Shown: positions 1 to 12,734 of the stretch, in pieces
Layout of the letters: every line of letters starts with the position of its first letter
Numbering within the stretch: position 1 is the stretch's first letter
Source: Gambelia wislizenii
Taxonomy: Eukaryota > Chordata > Lepidosauria > Squamata > Crotaphytidae
Assembly (NCBI GenBank): GCA_030847615.1
Contig: JAUMIR010000003.1
Location: 335,239,756 to 335,303,755, forward strand
Reading direction: 5' to 3'
DNA: 64,000 nucleotides
Program-made: the position numbers and the translations under genes
The notes under the pieces: model-generated
Seen by the model: the letters and a program-made list of their open reading frames with translations, nothing else
The model's database searches: none
Told to the model about the DNA's origin: nothing

Positions 1-260
1 GGTTTTTATTGGAAAATAACACAGAAGGTACTCACATGTGCAAAACATGCTCACAAGAGCCACACAAGACTAATGAAGAGTTTAAGGCAGAACGGTTGGA
101 TAAAGGGATAGATTCGGGAAGTAGGCCAATACTTACCAGTCTCAAAGAAGGGAGCGAAGTACTCAGATAGAAGTATGAGTGTGACATTGAAGTCTGATCC
201 AGGGGCATGCCAACAAAGAGAGTGGACAGGTGTCATCCACAGTGGCACAACTTGCTATTG
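1..260 (-). repeat. Possible LTR-like repeat, copy 1 (antisense)
   Basis: The reverse strand carries AATAAA near position 8. The sequence to its right resembles 24717-25025 and, more weakly, 30968-31240, with shared words such as ttggataaagg/tttggatagagg and similar spacing. All three lie in the same orientation. A diverged LTR or another polyadenylated repeat end would explain this, but no terminal dinucleotides or target duplication are visible, and the window edge cuts the left side. Confidence 0.3.
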
Positions 261-3162
261 TTTGGGGTTAATATTTATACTGTGTTTTGTGTCCTGAAGG
301 GGTGTTTGGGCTTAGTACAAAGCGTAGATGGGTTTCCCACCATTTAAACAAAGGAACTGAAACTTTGTTGATTGCTGTTAATGGCTGAGAGACAGGAATT
401 GGTGAGTTTATGACAGCTTCATATTGTAGGACAGGGAGGGGTGATGATGGATACTTCCTGGGGGTAAGGGTTGTTTTGGTCACTTGTTTGTTTGTGATGG
501 GTGACCACTGCTGAGGGTGCCCAAGAGGGGTTTAGCACATACCATCTTAATGCTGTTGTTTACTAGGAGCTTCACTTAATCCTATCTTGGGTGTATCGTC
601 TAGTATTTTTCTGCAACACCTTCCTAGGTCTTTGTGACCTCCGTTTGACCTCACCTTTTTGTTTATTCTGGTCTACTAAAGCCCATGAAGCGCCCTAATA
701 TTGCCAATTATGAGATATTATAGGGAGGGGGTGTAGGGCATGGTAACACTAGCTGACCAGTACAGATTGCATGCCAGGTTTTAGCTCACCAGAACTCCCA
801 ACTAACAGTACTACCATCTTGTCTGGGCTAAGTTTCATCTCATTCACCCTTACCCAATACAAAAGCTGCCACCAGGCTTCTTCAACTTCCCCAGTCTGAA
901 ATGAGAAATAGAGTTGGTATCATCTCTATGTTGACCCATAGCAGTGACAGTATGTTTCTTTCAGGGCAGCGTGATATAAAATCCTTAGTATGTACAAAGG
1001 GAAGTGCTGTTTAACATTGACCGAGCTCTTCAAGCTTGAAGGTTGTAGCCTTCTTGTCATTACTTCTCAGGATTATTGATTTGACTACATGTTTGACTTT
1101 CATGTGCACCTACCTCATTAAGATGAGTAATTGTTTTCCAAGTTTCAAGTGGAGTAGCAGGTCTTTTCATGGCATAATTGCCTGATTCACCCTGTGCAGC
1201 TAGTGGTAAGAGAAATGGTTTAGAGAGGACCCAGCTGTGTCTTTTCATTTCTCCAAGAACTGGAGGCGGGACTAGAAACCAACCTAAAGTCTGCAGGGCA
1301 TTGATCAGACCAGAAATGATGTGGAGTACAGCCCTGTAGACAGCTTCTTGGAAATATTAGCTGGCAGAGATAACCAAGAGGAAATGCTCAGTGGCAGAGT
1401 GAAACCATCTGTCAGATTCTACACAGTTCTTCTCACTAAGCAGAAAATGAAGTAAGGAAGAGATTTTGTTTCAGGAACTGCGGAGCCTTAGGAAATTTGT
1501 ACACAAAGTAAGTTTATGTCCTCTAGTAATTATACATTGTTTTTACTAAAACTAATGCCATTTGAAATGCTCTTCAGTTTAGAAAGAAAGGAAGGAAGCC
1601 TGCGCTTATCTTTTTAAAAGATTTTATGTCCATGTTAGAGATGCAGCTGAGGTTCTTGTGGAGTTGCTTACTAGAAAAAATTGCAAACAAGCTTTTTAAA
1701 TGGTCGTACCAACATACAGTGGTTTTGATTATCTTAGATGAAAGTTCCTTTCTCAAAGGGAAAAGAAGTGTGTCTGGCATATATGTAAAGGGAAGAGAAG
1801 ATATTAGTGCTTGTTTTGTTGAGGAAAACAGTATTCCTATTTGAGTGCTCACTAGCCAGAATATAAAGTATTGAGACTTTTTTTCCTTTATCCTTTGTCA
1901 TGGGATAAACAGGAAGAAACAGCATAGATAATAAAACATGGGATTGTTCGTTTTGATATTACTTATAACATGATCATTGAGAAAAATATCTCTAGTGTGT
2001 TTTGGGAAAAGTTAATATATTATTTTATCTGATCCTAGAATACTCTTAAAAGTTACGTTTATCCATCCTTCTGAAAACTTGATAATTCTATATCTTATCT
2101 ATGTTTTAATGATTTAAGATAACTACATCCTACCTTTCAACATCGTTTTAAAGTGAAATTAATTTTATATTTTCATACTCAAAGCTATAAAACATCGATG
2201 TCATGAACTGTTTCGCAGTGCATTTGCTAGTTCCTAATTGGTACAAGCTACCCCATTTCTAATGGCTTGGAGTAAAGATAATGGCAGAAGGTACTAATTG
2301 TTGCTTTGTGCAGGACACTGGTATTTGTGTTATTTGTCATCCAACAAATCAACTACAGTTTGTGCAGCAACAACACTTTTGCTGTAGTAGTCTTAATGTG
2401 CTGGTCATTCTTGGACAAAAGTGAAAGCTTTAACTGTAAACTTCTTTTCTTTTCTTTCTTTCTTTTTTCCCCCTATTCTTTTCTCTCTTTTTAACACACA
2501 CACCACAGACGTCAACATTATGGCCCAATATGGATGACAAAACATTGTAGCATGTGTGGGAAAATGGCTGCAGTCCAACGTCTGGAATCATTTATCTTCT
2601 AGTAGGGTTTGGAAGATGACTGTTTTATGCATTTTACAGAACTCCCTGCTGATTGATGTCATTTACATAGGGGGTGCTCTGTTGTTGACGACAGGGGTAA
2701 ATTAGGGAAGGGGGCAGCAGCATAGTATTGCTATTGTTCAACTATTAAATTGTAATAGCAGGAAGAGAGTGGGTGAGATCCTGCCCACCCAATATCCCCA
2801 ATGCACTCTTTAAAAAAAACGCTCTTGGCACATTTGTGTGTTATTCTTGACAGTCACATAGATCTAGCATAGCCATTAATGCTTATCTTTTCAGCCTTGG
2901 GAACTGCTGCGATTTTCTTTCTTTTTTCCCTCCTTTCTACTTTTTCACTTTTTCCCTAGATCTAATCATGCTTTTTTTGTGGTTGGGTGTTAGTGCAATA
3001 TGTGTCATGTTGTCCATTGTTGTCTTTGTTTTTCAAGATCCTTCAGTCCACTATGTCAGGATGTACTGAGGAGAATGCTTTATAATGTCACAGATATGGA
3101 GCCTGGGATGGTCTTGCAGAATGAGGAAAAAAAAAGTGCTTAAGATTATTACAATTGACACA
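261..3162. other. Intronic/intergenic DNA, nothing recognised
   Basis: No exon, RNA gene or recognisable repeat family was found. The region is AT-rich, with a pyrimidine-rich tract at about 2441-2490. All open frames are short and have no recognisable composition or motif. Confidence 0.5.
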
Positions 3163-3285
3163 GAGCTTGGAAAAGTTACTTCTTTGGATTACAATTCCCA
3201 GAGTCCTTCAGCTGCATGACAACTGATCATGCTGACAGGAGGCTTCTAGGAGTTGTAGTCCAGAAAGTAACTTTTTCAAGCTCTA
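3163..3285. repeat. Short palindromic MITE (agcttg family), copy 1
   Basis: The two ends are near-perfect inverted repeats, agcttggaaaagttact at the left and agtaactttttcaagct at the right, enclosing a second inverted pair. Related copies lie at 11886-12000 and 59333-59424. The size and structure suit a non-autonomous DNA transposon. A clear target duplication is not visible, so the superfamily (perhaps hAT) is a guess. Confidence 0.65.
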
Positions 3286-6200
3286 AATTTATGTATATGG
3301 CAATGTCACATTTAACAAAAAAATTAAGTAGTTGGGTCTGGGCTTTAAGAATTGTCAGCCAGAACAGCACAGTGACTGTACTCTAGGGTAATGAAGAAAT
3401 CAGATTAATGCCATTTCCCCAGTGCAGCTATCAGTCGGCTTCTGAAATGTATATGCTTTGAAAGCTTTTCTTCCCATCTTATAGGGCCCCTCACTTCACT
3501 ATCCTTGTCATACATTGAGCCAAATATTTTCTGTACACCAGCTATTTCCTTAGCTCCTGACTTTGACGTCACTGGAATCAGATTGCAGCATTTTTCAATG
3601 ATGAATGAATGAATAGGCACTGTGTGATACATGCATAAGTGTTTGCTAATTAGATGGGTTCTTTCTCTGTTTTGAGGCCAAAAAGGGAGGGGAAAGGTCA
3701 TCTTTTTTATTTTCCATTTTTAATTCACTTCTTCGAAACCACAAACCAGAAATAGGTTACAGGGCACTTTGCATAGATAGTTTAGAAGGGCAGGAATGTA
3801 GGGAAAAGTCAAATGATGGAGAATTCCTTTGCTTCTCCCTCAGTTCTGGTAATCAAAGCTTTCAAATGGCCAAAAAAAAAAAAAAATTAAAAAAGCATCT
3901 TCACAGTGTTCAAACAAAACTTTAAAAACCTGTTTGTTTCTTCAGGAAAATGCTGTTAATCATAATACTTTGTTTCCCTTTCATATATTACTGCTGCTCC
4001 TAAATGGAAAGCTACCACTGTCATTACAAGTGTAAACTAGCCAATAATTAACTGCAACTAGCCCACAAATGTTTTGTAATCCTGGGGTAGTCTTCATGTT
4101 TTCCAAGTCCAGCCTTCTCCATTCTGATGCACTTTAGATGTTTTGGATTACAGTCCACTCCAGGCAGTATGGGTGAGCTGCTCTGTTCTTTGCATTTACT
4201 GTTTTAATTGCCATGGAAAGTATGAGTAGGGAGATGGGACAGTCCTCATTTAAACAAGCAGTGTGTGGTACTTTGAATATTATTGCCAAACTACAAAAGA
4301 GCAGAATCACGTAGCACTATTCTAAAGTGCATCACTTTAGAGGAAAAGATTAGTCTGGAGCTTTCTCTCTCTCTGAAATACTGACTTTATATGTTGTAGG
4401 AAAGGTTGGCTTTGGAGGAATTGGGCATTTAAGATACGGCCTTCCTCAACAGTTTATATGGTGCAGAAATGATTCTGCTTCATCAATGAACAGAGGTATT
4501 GTGTAGAGGACTGGATATTTATTGGGCACGAGTTAAAAGAAAGGAGCCAGAGTTTAAAATTTGGGAATGGCTGTTAGATTCCCATACAAAATAACTTTGT
4601 TCAAAGCAACTTTGAAGTCATATCTGCATTGGCTATATTTGCAATATTTATGTATATATTATTATTTATCATATATATTGTATTATTTGGCTGATCAATG
4701 CATTCCTTAATGCTTTTTTATGATTACTTTTTTAGTATTTCATACATTTCTAATCTACTCTGTTCCATTAAAATACCAGTTTTAAATGTAAAATAATAAA
4801 CCATATGTAATCTTTCATTCAATCACTTTTGGTATGATATACAGACCTCAACCAAAGCCACCTTATAAAATTTCTCAGTACATATATGAGGGCTAAAAGT
4901 TCATACTGGTTCACTTTGTAAATTTATTCCATAAAAAGGATGACCTCTTTTGATGCTATGAAAACCCAAGTAGGGTCCCTACAGTTCACCATGTTTATTG
5001 TAGAGTAACAGTTAATAATTTTAGGTTGACTTCCTTTGAAAGAAGAGATCACTGGAAACAGATGGTGCTTTATAATATTTGTCTTTCTTCACAACTATAC
5101 AAGTTGATTATCGGTAAAATGATGCTTGTTGAGTGTTCCTTCAAGCAGCAAATTAACTGTTCCACACTAGATCCCAAAGATGAACCATATAGCACACCCA
5201 AAGAATACTTTGCCTCCTTCAGTTCATCTTCTTTCTCACTTCTCTATCTAAGATAACCAATTTACTCTAACAGGATACTACTGGGATACACTCAGGCATC
5301 TTAGTCCAGGAAAGAGTGGTCTGCATATAGAAGCTGGTTTCTCTATCCAGATTTTTTCTTTCAGGGCCAGGAGCCTGGGTTCCAGCTATGATAAAATAAA
5401 GGAATAGTATAGCATAGAACAGCGTAGCATGAAATAGAAAAGAATCATTCTCCTCTTCCTTTTCTTCCCACCCACCCCCCAAATAATGCAAAGTAAGTGG
5501 CTTTCTACCTTTTCTTTATTCTCATGCCAACCCTGTCAAGTTGAGAAAGAATGACTGGCTGGCCCAAGGTCAGTACGCTGTTCTGCTTTGTTTTGCTTGA
5601 GCATCTGATATCTTGAGTATGGGATAACTATTGGAAGGGAAGGACATAATCTCAGTGCCCTTCAAATATAACTGAAGCCAAGGATAGAGAATCCCAAGGC
5701 CAGGCCTGTTTGCTTCCTCCCCTCCAGCATTTAACTGTTGAAATGAACTTGCAGTGAACACATACTTTGGCACCAGTGCCACTACGTAATCACAGTGCAG
5801 GAATCCCTTCTTGTCACCTGTTTCTGAAATAGTCTGACCGCCACCAGTTCCTGAACAGTGACCCCAATCACTTCCACATCAGTGACATGATGAATCTTTC
5901 GAGGTTTTAATCAGAACTGTAAAGGAGCTATGCAGAGTGTTGAACCTTATTCTTCAGAAAAAGCTTGGCATCTTGGACAGTTCTTTTAAGGATTTGACTA
6001 AAACCCAGAACAGATATTATCTGTGGAACTTTAATGGAAGATGCCATGATTGAGATCTGAGGCCGTGTACATGCCAAATACATTTACACTGAGTTGTGTA
6101 TCCTTGTCCTGAGTGGTACCCAAAGAGACATGTGCTTGAAACTGCATTGTCCGGATGGGTGAACCTTGCCAATAGTACAGAGATTGCCTGCTTAGCTGAA

Positions 6201-7530
6201 TCTTGGTATCCTCATATAAGCAGTTGTACAGTATAAGTAAATTGCATGAATTGGATCTGACAAACATATTGTTTTAATAGTCCCACTCTGGGAGAAAGAT
6301 GGCATAAAAATTAAATAAATAAATACATATGTATGCTGATGTGGGAATTCTACCTGGCTACATAAAATACTCCAAGCAGCTTTTACAAGAAAGTTTAAAA
6401 AATGGATGAACATGGCAGCCAATGAAACTTTCCAATGATAGAAGCTGTTTGAAACATCTTCTACTAAATACGATAGTCTTTGTCCCAGTTGCTTCATAAA
6501 TAAAGAATACTGAATTCAGTCCACCACCTTTTCTAGGTTGATTACCATTATATAAATGACCAAATCAGTACTTTGTGAAAATATTTTGGTAGCACCACCA
6601 ACCAGTAATTTTTTCAGGTAACAGCCATTTATTGTACTCCTTTCAATTTCCCAGCAACACTGCCCTGAAAAACATTAGATTTTGTAGGATCATATTTGAT
6701 GACCCTATAAAATAGAGGACAAGTCTCCACTTTTTGCTCTAAAGAGCTCACTTACGCTTACATTGGAGTAAATTCACTAAAATGTGTAAAAACTGAATCT
6801 TTAAGAGTGTATCCTATATACTAATGTATTAGTATCTGTGAGATGGATTTTATGACAGTGATATCAGCTGTTCTCATAGCATATTTTGTATGCATGTTCC
6901 CACAGAAGCAAAGCTTCCATCTTTTTGCTTCCCCCAATGATTTGTCAGTTTAATCTGAAAAACAAATTGCCAAGAGGCCTAAGGGGACTTGTGTTTCTTC
7001 CCTTCAAGAAACCCAAGACCAGAACCCTCCTTGGCAGATGAAATAAGCTGTGTTGTTGTTGGTCTATCAAAACAGGAAGCAATATATAATCATTCCCATG
7101 TTTATGTTGCTTCAATGATATAATTCCTTTATATTATTCACAAATATTTCAGAAACCATCTAAAAATTGTGCATTTACTTGAAACACAGTGGAACTTACT
7201 TCCAAACAAACACACAGACTGTGGTTCTCATGATGTTAAAAGCTGACATGCTGCAAAGTTAAGCATACCCAATTTCCAGCCAGAAAAGCTAGAACAAAAG
7301 AACCAAATGAGATTTTCCAAAATCCCCTTAAAAGGACATCTCTCTAGACATTTTCCAGCATGACTCCATGGTATGTGTCCTTATTTTTTCAGCCATGGAT
7401 AACCAAAACCGCAGGTATTGGTTCTGTGGGTACCAAGTCCAACTGTACTTACATGTTAAGATAATGTGCATTTGGAGAAATTATGCTCCCCCTTCATGTT
7501 TGTTTTCCTTAAAGTGTTTGATACACAGTT
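3286..7530. other. Intronic/intergenic DNA, nothing firm
   Basis: The stretch is AT-rich with no recognised exon. A half-copy of the kind of MITE seen at 39655-39785 may lie at 4085-4170. An AT-rich tract spans 4640-4800. The short open frames in it look random. Confidence 0.45.
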
Positions 7531-7910
7531 GGCCCTCAACTTTCATGAGGATTATGGATGGAGGACCCTTGTGGAAGTGGAAAAACCACAAATTTAGGCC
7601 TGCTATTTTTTTTTACCTGAGAGAGAACTTCTCTAGGCATTTTCTAGGTCCTCCAGCACAATTCTATGGTCTGCTTCCATCAGAAGTTGACCATAGAGTC
7701 ACACTGGAGGACCTAGAAAATGCCTAAAGAGAACAATTTTCTGGGCATTTATACATCCACCAGCACCATTGTATGTTCAACTTCTGGTAGAAGCATACCA
7801 TGGAGTCATGTTGGAGGACCTAGAAAATGCCTAGAGAGAACAAATTTTGTAATCTGCAAATAATCAAATCTGTGAATGCTTAACCCACAAATGTGAAGGA
7901 ACGACTGTAT
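7531..7910. repeat. Tigger/pogo-like MITE with internal foldback
   Basis: The ends are inverted (cagttggccct on the left, ggaacgactg on the right, followed by TA), resembling the Tigger-type elements at 47568-47798 and 48592-48805. Inside, the word ctaggcattttctaggtcct recurs in inverted orientation at about 7706-7735 and 7816-7845, so the middle folds back on itself. The left TA target duplication appears mutated to CA. A 119-codon open frame crossing its edge (7368-7727) is not believable as a gene. Confidence 0.6.
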
Positions 7911-8429
7911 TACAAAAGTTCATATTAACATTTGGGTAAGGGTTTTCTAACTGTGAAGGCAGGGTTTCCACAGGGTGTGTGTGTGAATTGGAAGCTAATT
8001 ATTACTGAATGGTAGAAACTGACTTTCTTCAGAATGGTTCACACTGCAGCTTGAGGAAATGTCTAAATTATTGATTATTCTAATATTGGTGCACACATAT
8101 GCGAGTGCACGTGCACACACATCTAGATATTGTGGCTTGCACTGACATTGCTACAGCCACATTCTATATGTGTGTATTATCAGCAGCATATGACAGCAGT
8201 AAGGCTTCCATACTGTTAGGGTTGCCAGGTCTTAGGGTGCTGCCTGAAGCCTCCCAGGATCACTGTGCTCACAGGTTCACTGTGCTCTCCAGCCAGGGAG
8301 ATAGATCTTAAGGAAAGTGGGACTGAAAGAACAGGAAGTATGACGTTGCAATTCCATTATCAAATTCATTGAAAGATACGTAAGTTTGTTTTGATGTGCG
8401 CGGCTTGATGTTAGTTACAGTGCTAAGCT

Positions 8430-8630
8430 AGGGGCATAGCTCAACTGCAGAGCATATGTTTTGCATGTAGAAAGCCCAGATTTAATCCATGGCATTTCCA
8501 GATAAAGGTCAAGTAGCAGATAGTGACAGAGACCTCTGCCTGAGGCACTGGGAAGCTGCTGCCAGTATTAGATGGAGTTTCCTATACCCTTTAATACCAT
8601 TTTCTGTTCTGCAATGTGTACTGGTCATGA
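8430..8630 (+). repeat. SINE with tRNA-Ala-like head
   Basis: The first ~73 nt (8430-8502) resemble a tRNA-Ala: ggggcatagctc with an A-box-like segment, a tttgcatg anticodon region and a degraded B box (gatttaatcc). A body with gacctctgcctgagg and gctgctgccagt follows. This pattern is common in squamate SINEs. The tRNA is degenerate, so this is a dispersed repeat and not a functional tRNA gene. Confidence 0.7.
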
Positions 8631-8674
8631 ATTGCTTATGTGAGTTTCTGAATCACTTCTAAGTTTTATGCAAG

Positions 8675-8722
8675 TCTGCTAGGTTGTTCCTCTGCTAGGT
8701 TGTTCCTCAGCTAGGTTGCTCC
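8675..8722. repeat. Three tandem copies of a 16 bp unit
   Basis: The unit tctgctaggttgttcc is present twice perfectly (8675-8690 and 8691-8706) and once with two changes (8707-8722). It is a small minisatellite with no visible function. Confidence 0.9.
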
Positions 8723-9606
8723 TCATCTTTACTCCCTCCTTTAGTTCCTTGCTCACATGCCCAAGACCACCTTCCCTCCCTTCCCTGCTGCCATATGCTG
8801 CTGTTAATACACAATAGATTGCAGCCCAGCCAACTCTTCTACTTTAAGTAAGAACGACTCCAGATTTGAAGGCTGATACTCTGTCCTATTGCTTTGAATT
8901 CTGTTGTCCAGTTGCCTATGTTCTTCTCAGCTCCACCTTCATTTAGTTTCCTAAACAATGTTACTGGCAATTAAGGTGATCCAAAGATGGTTAGCATTGC
9001 CGTGATTTGCTTTGATCTACAAAGAGAAGTGCATTATTTGCAAGATCAAAGTAAACCATTTTGGTAGAGCGATCTCAAGTCCTTTGCAAGCTAATAAGGA
9101 CTTTTCAGCACAGCTGAACATATAACAATGGAGAAGTTTCTAGCATGTGCAGAGTGCCCCATACCTCCTGTCCCAGGTTCATACACATCTTAAGTGCAGT
9201 CATCCAAATATTGGGCTTTGACTCATGTGATCACCCTCACCTTCCTGGCTAAGGAGCATGGGAGCTGCACTCCTGCAATATCTGAAGAGCCAGACATTCC
9301 CTGTCCCTTACTTAAGCCCTGGAATCCATTGGCACATTCCAAATGGTGTTGAAATAATTCTTAGGAATTTGAGGTATTTGAAAATCACAAAATACTACAG
9401 TGGTTTATATTCCCTTCAGTTTACCATATGAAAGCAGGATGCCAGCCCCAGCTCTGCAGATTGACCTTTCTGTGCTTATATGGGTATCCAAGGACCTCCT
9501 TCTTTGCTTTCACTGTTTTGTCTGGATCCTTAGTTTTTAAGGGGAAGGGGGGACAGGCAACTTTTAAAACTATCCAGATTAGCTCTCCTAGCTTTAAAAC
9601 AGAAAT
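8723..9606. other. Intronic DNA, nothing recognised
   Basis: I see no exon, RNA gene or clear repeat. The same holds for 9728-10116 on the far side of the MITE at 9607-9727. Confidence 0.45.
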
Positions 9607-9727
9607 GGGCAAATTGCAGCCCTCCAGATGTTGAACTGCAATTTCCATGAACAGTAAACAGCATAACAAATTGTGAGGAATGCTTGGTACTGCAGTCCAA
9701 CAATATCTTGAGGACTAAATTTTGCCC
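9607..9727. repeat. Short palindromic MITE (gggcaaa ends)
   Basis: The element begins gggcaaattgcag and ends ctaaattttgccc. Inner arms (ctccagatgttgaactgcaa and tgcagtccaacaatatcttgag) also pair. This architecture matches a MITE. No target duplication could be read. Confidence 0.6.
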
Positions 9728-10116
9728 ACCCACATTTCAAAGGTTTGTTTTTCAACATCTGCCTGTAACTGCTGGGAGAAATCATCTAGGTATAGGAAGA
9801 GGGTTGTCGTCCATGTGCTGAGGTTGTATCCACTTCCCACTTATTGTGAAGATGCTGTGGAGGTTCTGGATCAATATTTGGAATCAATAATGAGTTGGAT
9901 GAGGATGAAATTATATCTGGACTAGAGAGGAGTACTATTGATTAAGAGGCCTTATGGTCCAAAGATTCAGTGTTAGACTGTTCTGAATAGGGCTACACCA
10001 CCAGCAGAGCTTATTCCTGACCCTGGTCCTACACTACACATGGACAAAGCGCAGCCTTTGACCCCTTCAAACACCCCAGATTCCAATTATTCTGACCAAA
10101 AAAAATTGCTACTCCT

Positions 10117-11885
10117 AGAGCCTCTCTGTCTCTCTCTTCCCTCTGGCTTTTCTTCGCAAACAAAGATTCAGGAAGGACTCATCCAACACTTTCTGCAAGT
10201 GCGCTGATGACTAAAAAGGCCAATCCAAGATAAACAGGTCCGGTTGCAGAAAGCACAGCAGAAGGTCTCCTTGGGTGATGTTTCCGGGTTGTGATTCTTT
10301 CTGCAGTGTTGTTTCTCTTCAAGACTTGTTCGGCGTGAGTTCTCAAATAAGGCTACAGCATTGTGGATAGTGTGTCTCCATGCCTCCCGATGTGAGGCCA
10401 GGGCGGACCATTGTTGGTGATCAATTTGGCCGGGCCTGAAATGTTGTTTCAGGGAGTCCTTGTATTGCTTTTTTGGAGCGCCCCTCTTACGCTGACCGTG
10501 GTGAGTTCATCGTAGAGTAGTATTTTTGGGAGGCGATGGTCCTCCATCCTAGAAATGTGCCCTGCCCAGCACAGCTGTGTTCTCAATATCCTGGCCTCAA
10601 TGCTGGTGATCCCTGCTTGCTCAAGGACAGCAACATTCTGTCATATAGTCTGTCCAGTGTATATTTATGATTGTGCGTATGCAGCGCTGATGAAAGCATT
10701 TAAGGAGTTGTAAGTGTCGGTGATAGGTGACTCATGTTTCAGACCCATAAAGGAGAATAGACAGTACAATAGCTCTATACACACTGATTTTTGTGCTTCG
10801 GCTCAGGTGTTTATTACTCCAGACTCTTTTGTAAAGTCTTCCAAATGCATTATATGCCTTTGCTAATCTGTGATCGATCTCCTTGTCAATGTTGGCATCT
10901 GAGGAGATGATGCTTCCCAGGTAGGTGAACTGCTGAACGGACTTAAGCACAGAGTTGCTGACGCAATGTGGGGATGGTGGTGCTCATCCCATGGTGCAGG
11001 CTGGTAAAGAACTTCTGTTTTTTTCAGGTTGACTTCCAGCCCAAACAGCTCTGCAGCTGTTGCAAAGCAAGATGTTAGGTGCTGCAGAGCTCCTTCGGTG
11101 TGGGCAACAAGGGCAGCATCATCAGCGAAGAACAGCTCACGGACTAGATAGTTTAGAGTCTTAGTGCGAGCCTTCAGACGGCTTAAGTTAAACAAGCTAC
11201 CATCAGTACGGTAACGTATATAGATGCCATCTTCTTCTTCAAGCTCTGCCGTAGACCTTTGGAGCATCATGCTGGAGAAGATTGTAAATAAAGTTGGTGC
11301 AAGAACACAACCTTGCTTCACTCCATTAGTTATTAGAAAGGGCTCTGAAAGAGCATCGCCATATCTGACTTGACCGCGCTGGCCCTCGTGTAGCAAGATA
11401 ATCATTTTAAGGAATTTGGGGGGACATCCTAGTCTTTCCAGGATCTGCCACAGACCTTTTCTACTCACAGTGTTGAAGGCTTTGGTGAGGTTGACAAATG
11501 TTACATAGAGACCCTTGTTCTGCTCCCTACATTTTTGTTGCAGTTGTCTAAGGGCAAATACCATATCTGTAGTACTCCTATTGGCTCTGAAGCCACATTG
11601 GCTTTCAGGAAGAAGTTCTTCTGCAATAGCAGGAACTAATCTGTTCAGGAGTATCCTTGCAAGGATTTTTCCATCAATAGAGAGCAGCGTTATACCTCGA
11701 TAGTTTGAGCAATCGGATTTTGCTCCTTTTTTCTTGTACAGGGTGATGATGACTGCATCTCGGAGATCTGATGGCAGTTCCCCTTTTTCCCAGCAATTCA
11801 CAAGGAGTTTGTGGAATTTATCATGGAGTACATGACCTTCGTGTTTCCAAACTTCAGGTGGGAGTACCCATCCCTGTCCTACAGA
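10117..11885 (-). mobile_element. 5'-truncated LINE, family with C-terminal zinc finger (copy A)
   Basis: The longest copy of a non-LTR retrotransposon that recurs at 21908-22562, 30035-30499 and 35808-36512. On the minus strand it covers most of the reverse transcriptase, the thumb/connection region with LLYGSETW, and the 3' end, which terminates in a (ga)n-type tail around 10117-10140. The translated C-terminus in better copies carries a Cys/His finger (CAYCNRTCLSRIGLF). The clade (RTE-, CR1- or jockey-like) cannot be settled by eye. Frameshifts near 10950 and 10732 break the frame, so the copy is dead. Confidence 0.85.
10863..11801 (-). pseudogene. Reverse-transcriptase fragment of LINE copy A
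   Basis: This open stretch of 312 codons contains the RT motifs YRGITLLS (residues 34-41), QCGFRANRST (68-77), GVKQGCVLAPTLF (160-172) and FADDAALVAH (225-234), with both FADD aspartates kept. Motif A reads FVNLTKAF around residue 104, where related elements have Asp. The missing catalytic Asp plus a frameshift at the 3' end indicate an inactive relic. The N-terminal endonuclease is absent because of 5' truncation. Confidence 0.85.
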
Positions 11886-12000
11886 AAGCTTGGGGAAAGT
11901 AATTTTTAAACAAAAACTCCCAGAATCCCCTAGCCATCATAGCCAGTGGTTGTGCTTACAGTGGCATTCTGGGAGTTGTAGTCCAAGATAACATTGCCAC
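11886..12000. repeat. Short palindromic MITE (agcttg family), copy 2
   Basis: It starts agcttggggaaagtaattt and contains the paired words actcccagaatcccc and ggcattctgggagttgtag, as at 3163-3285. It directly abuts the 5' end of LINE copy A, so one may have inserted next to or into the other. Confidence 0.55.
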
Positions 12001-12054
12001 ACTCTGGACCCACATGCATTAGCTCTGTCTCAGGCTTCTGTAATATGCCATGCG

Positions 12055-12180
12055 TTGAGCTTGTTGTTGCTGTTGTGCGCTTGCAAGTTGTTTCTGACTT
12101 ATGGCAACCCTCAGGTGAACCTATCACAGGGTTTTCTGATGCTGAGAGTGTGTGACTTACCCAAGGCCACCCAGTGTACC
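12055..12180 (-). repeat. Sauria-type SINE tail (antisense)
   Basis: The reverse complement gives the body and Bov-B-like tail of the tRNA-headed SINEs seen in full at 17743-17960: the ccttgggtaagtcac block, the gtgataggttcacct block, and a tail ending in caacaacaag. The tRNA head is missing. Confidence 0.7.
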
Positions 12181-12734
12181 CCTAAACAAACATTTAGAAA
12201 TGTATATTAGTGAAGAATTCCACTGGCACATTTTTACTAGAGCACAGTGCTAGAATTATGAGTTCCTTTTATGATATCATCTGCATTGGCTGCCAGTTAG
12301 TTTTTTAGTGCAATCCTGGATTATATATTTGCCTTACATGGATTGGGCTGAGTTTACTTGAAATACCATCTCTGGCATGTGAATCTGCCTGTCTTTAAAG
12401 ATCCGCTCTTATGCACCTCTTGCACCTATCATTACCTTCAGAGGCACCACTGACAACTCAGAAGAAATCTTTCCCTGTGGCGGCACCCTGTATATGGACT
12501 TCTCTGCTGTAAGGGCTCAAGTTAACTTCTTCTTTATCTCTGTTCTCCCAGCAAAATGAAGAAATCAATCTTGTTTAAAGCACTCTTCTTTTGTGTTTGG
12601 TACTGTGGTTCCTCAGTTTAAACTATTCATTGCTAATTTCAGTTTTGTGGTGTGTTCCTCTCTGTGTTTGTATTTGGTGCTTTTTACTTTAGTGTGGTAA
12701 TTGTATTGCAATTGCAATTGCTATTGCATTACCT
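12181..12734. other. Intronic DNA, nothing firm
   Basis: Part of 12250-12420 has L2-like wording (ctgcattggctgccagtt), which may be a short decayed LINE fragment. No exon is seen. Confidence 0.35.

Noticed and set aside
7368..7727. Plus-strand open frame of 119 codons
   Set aside because: Its second half lies in a Tigger-like MITE and is explained by that repeat.
8430..8502. tRNA-Ala gene
   Set aside because: Stem positions and the B box are degraded and a SINE body follows; this is a SINE head.
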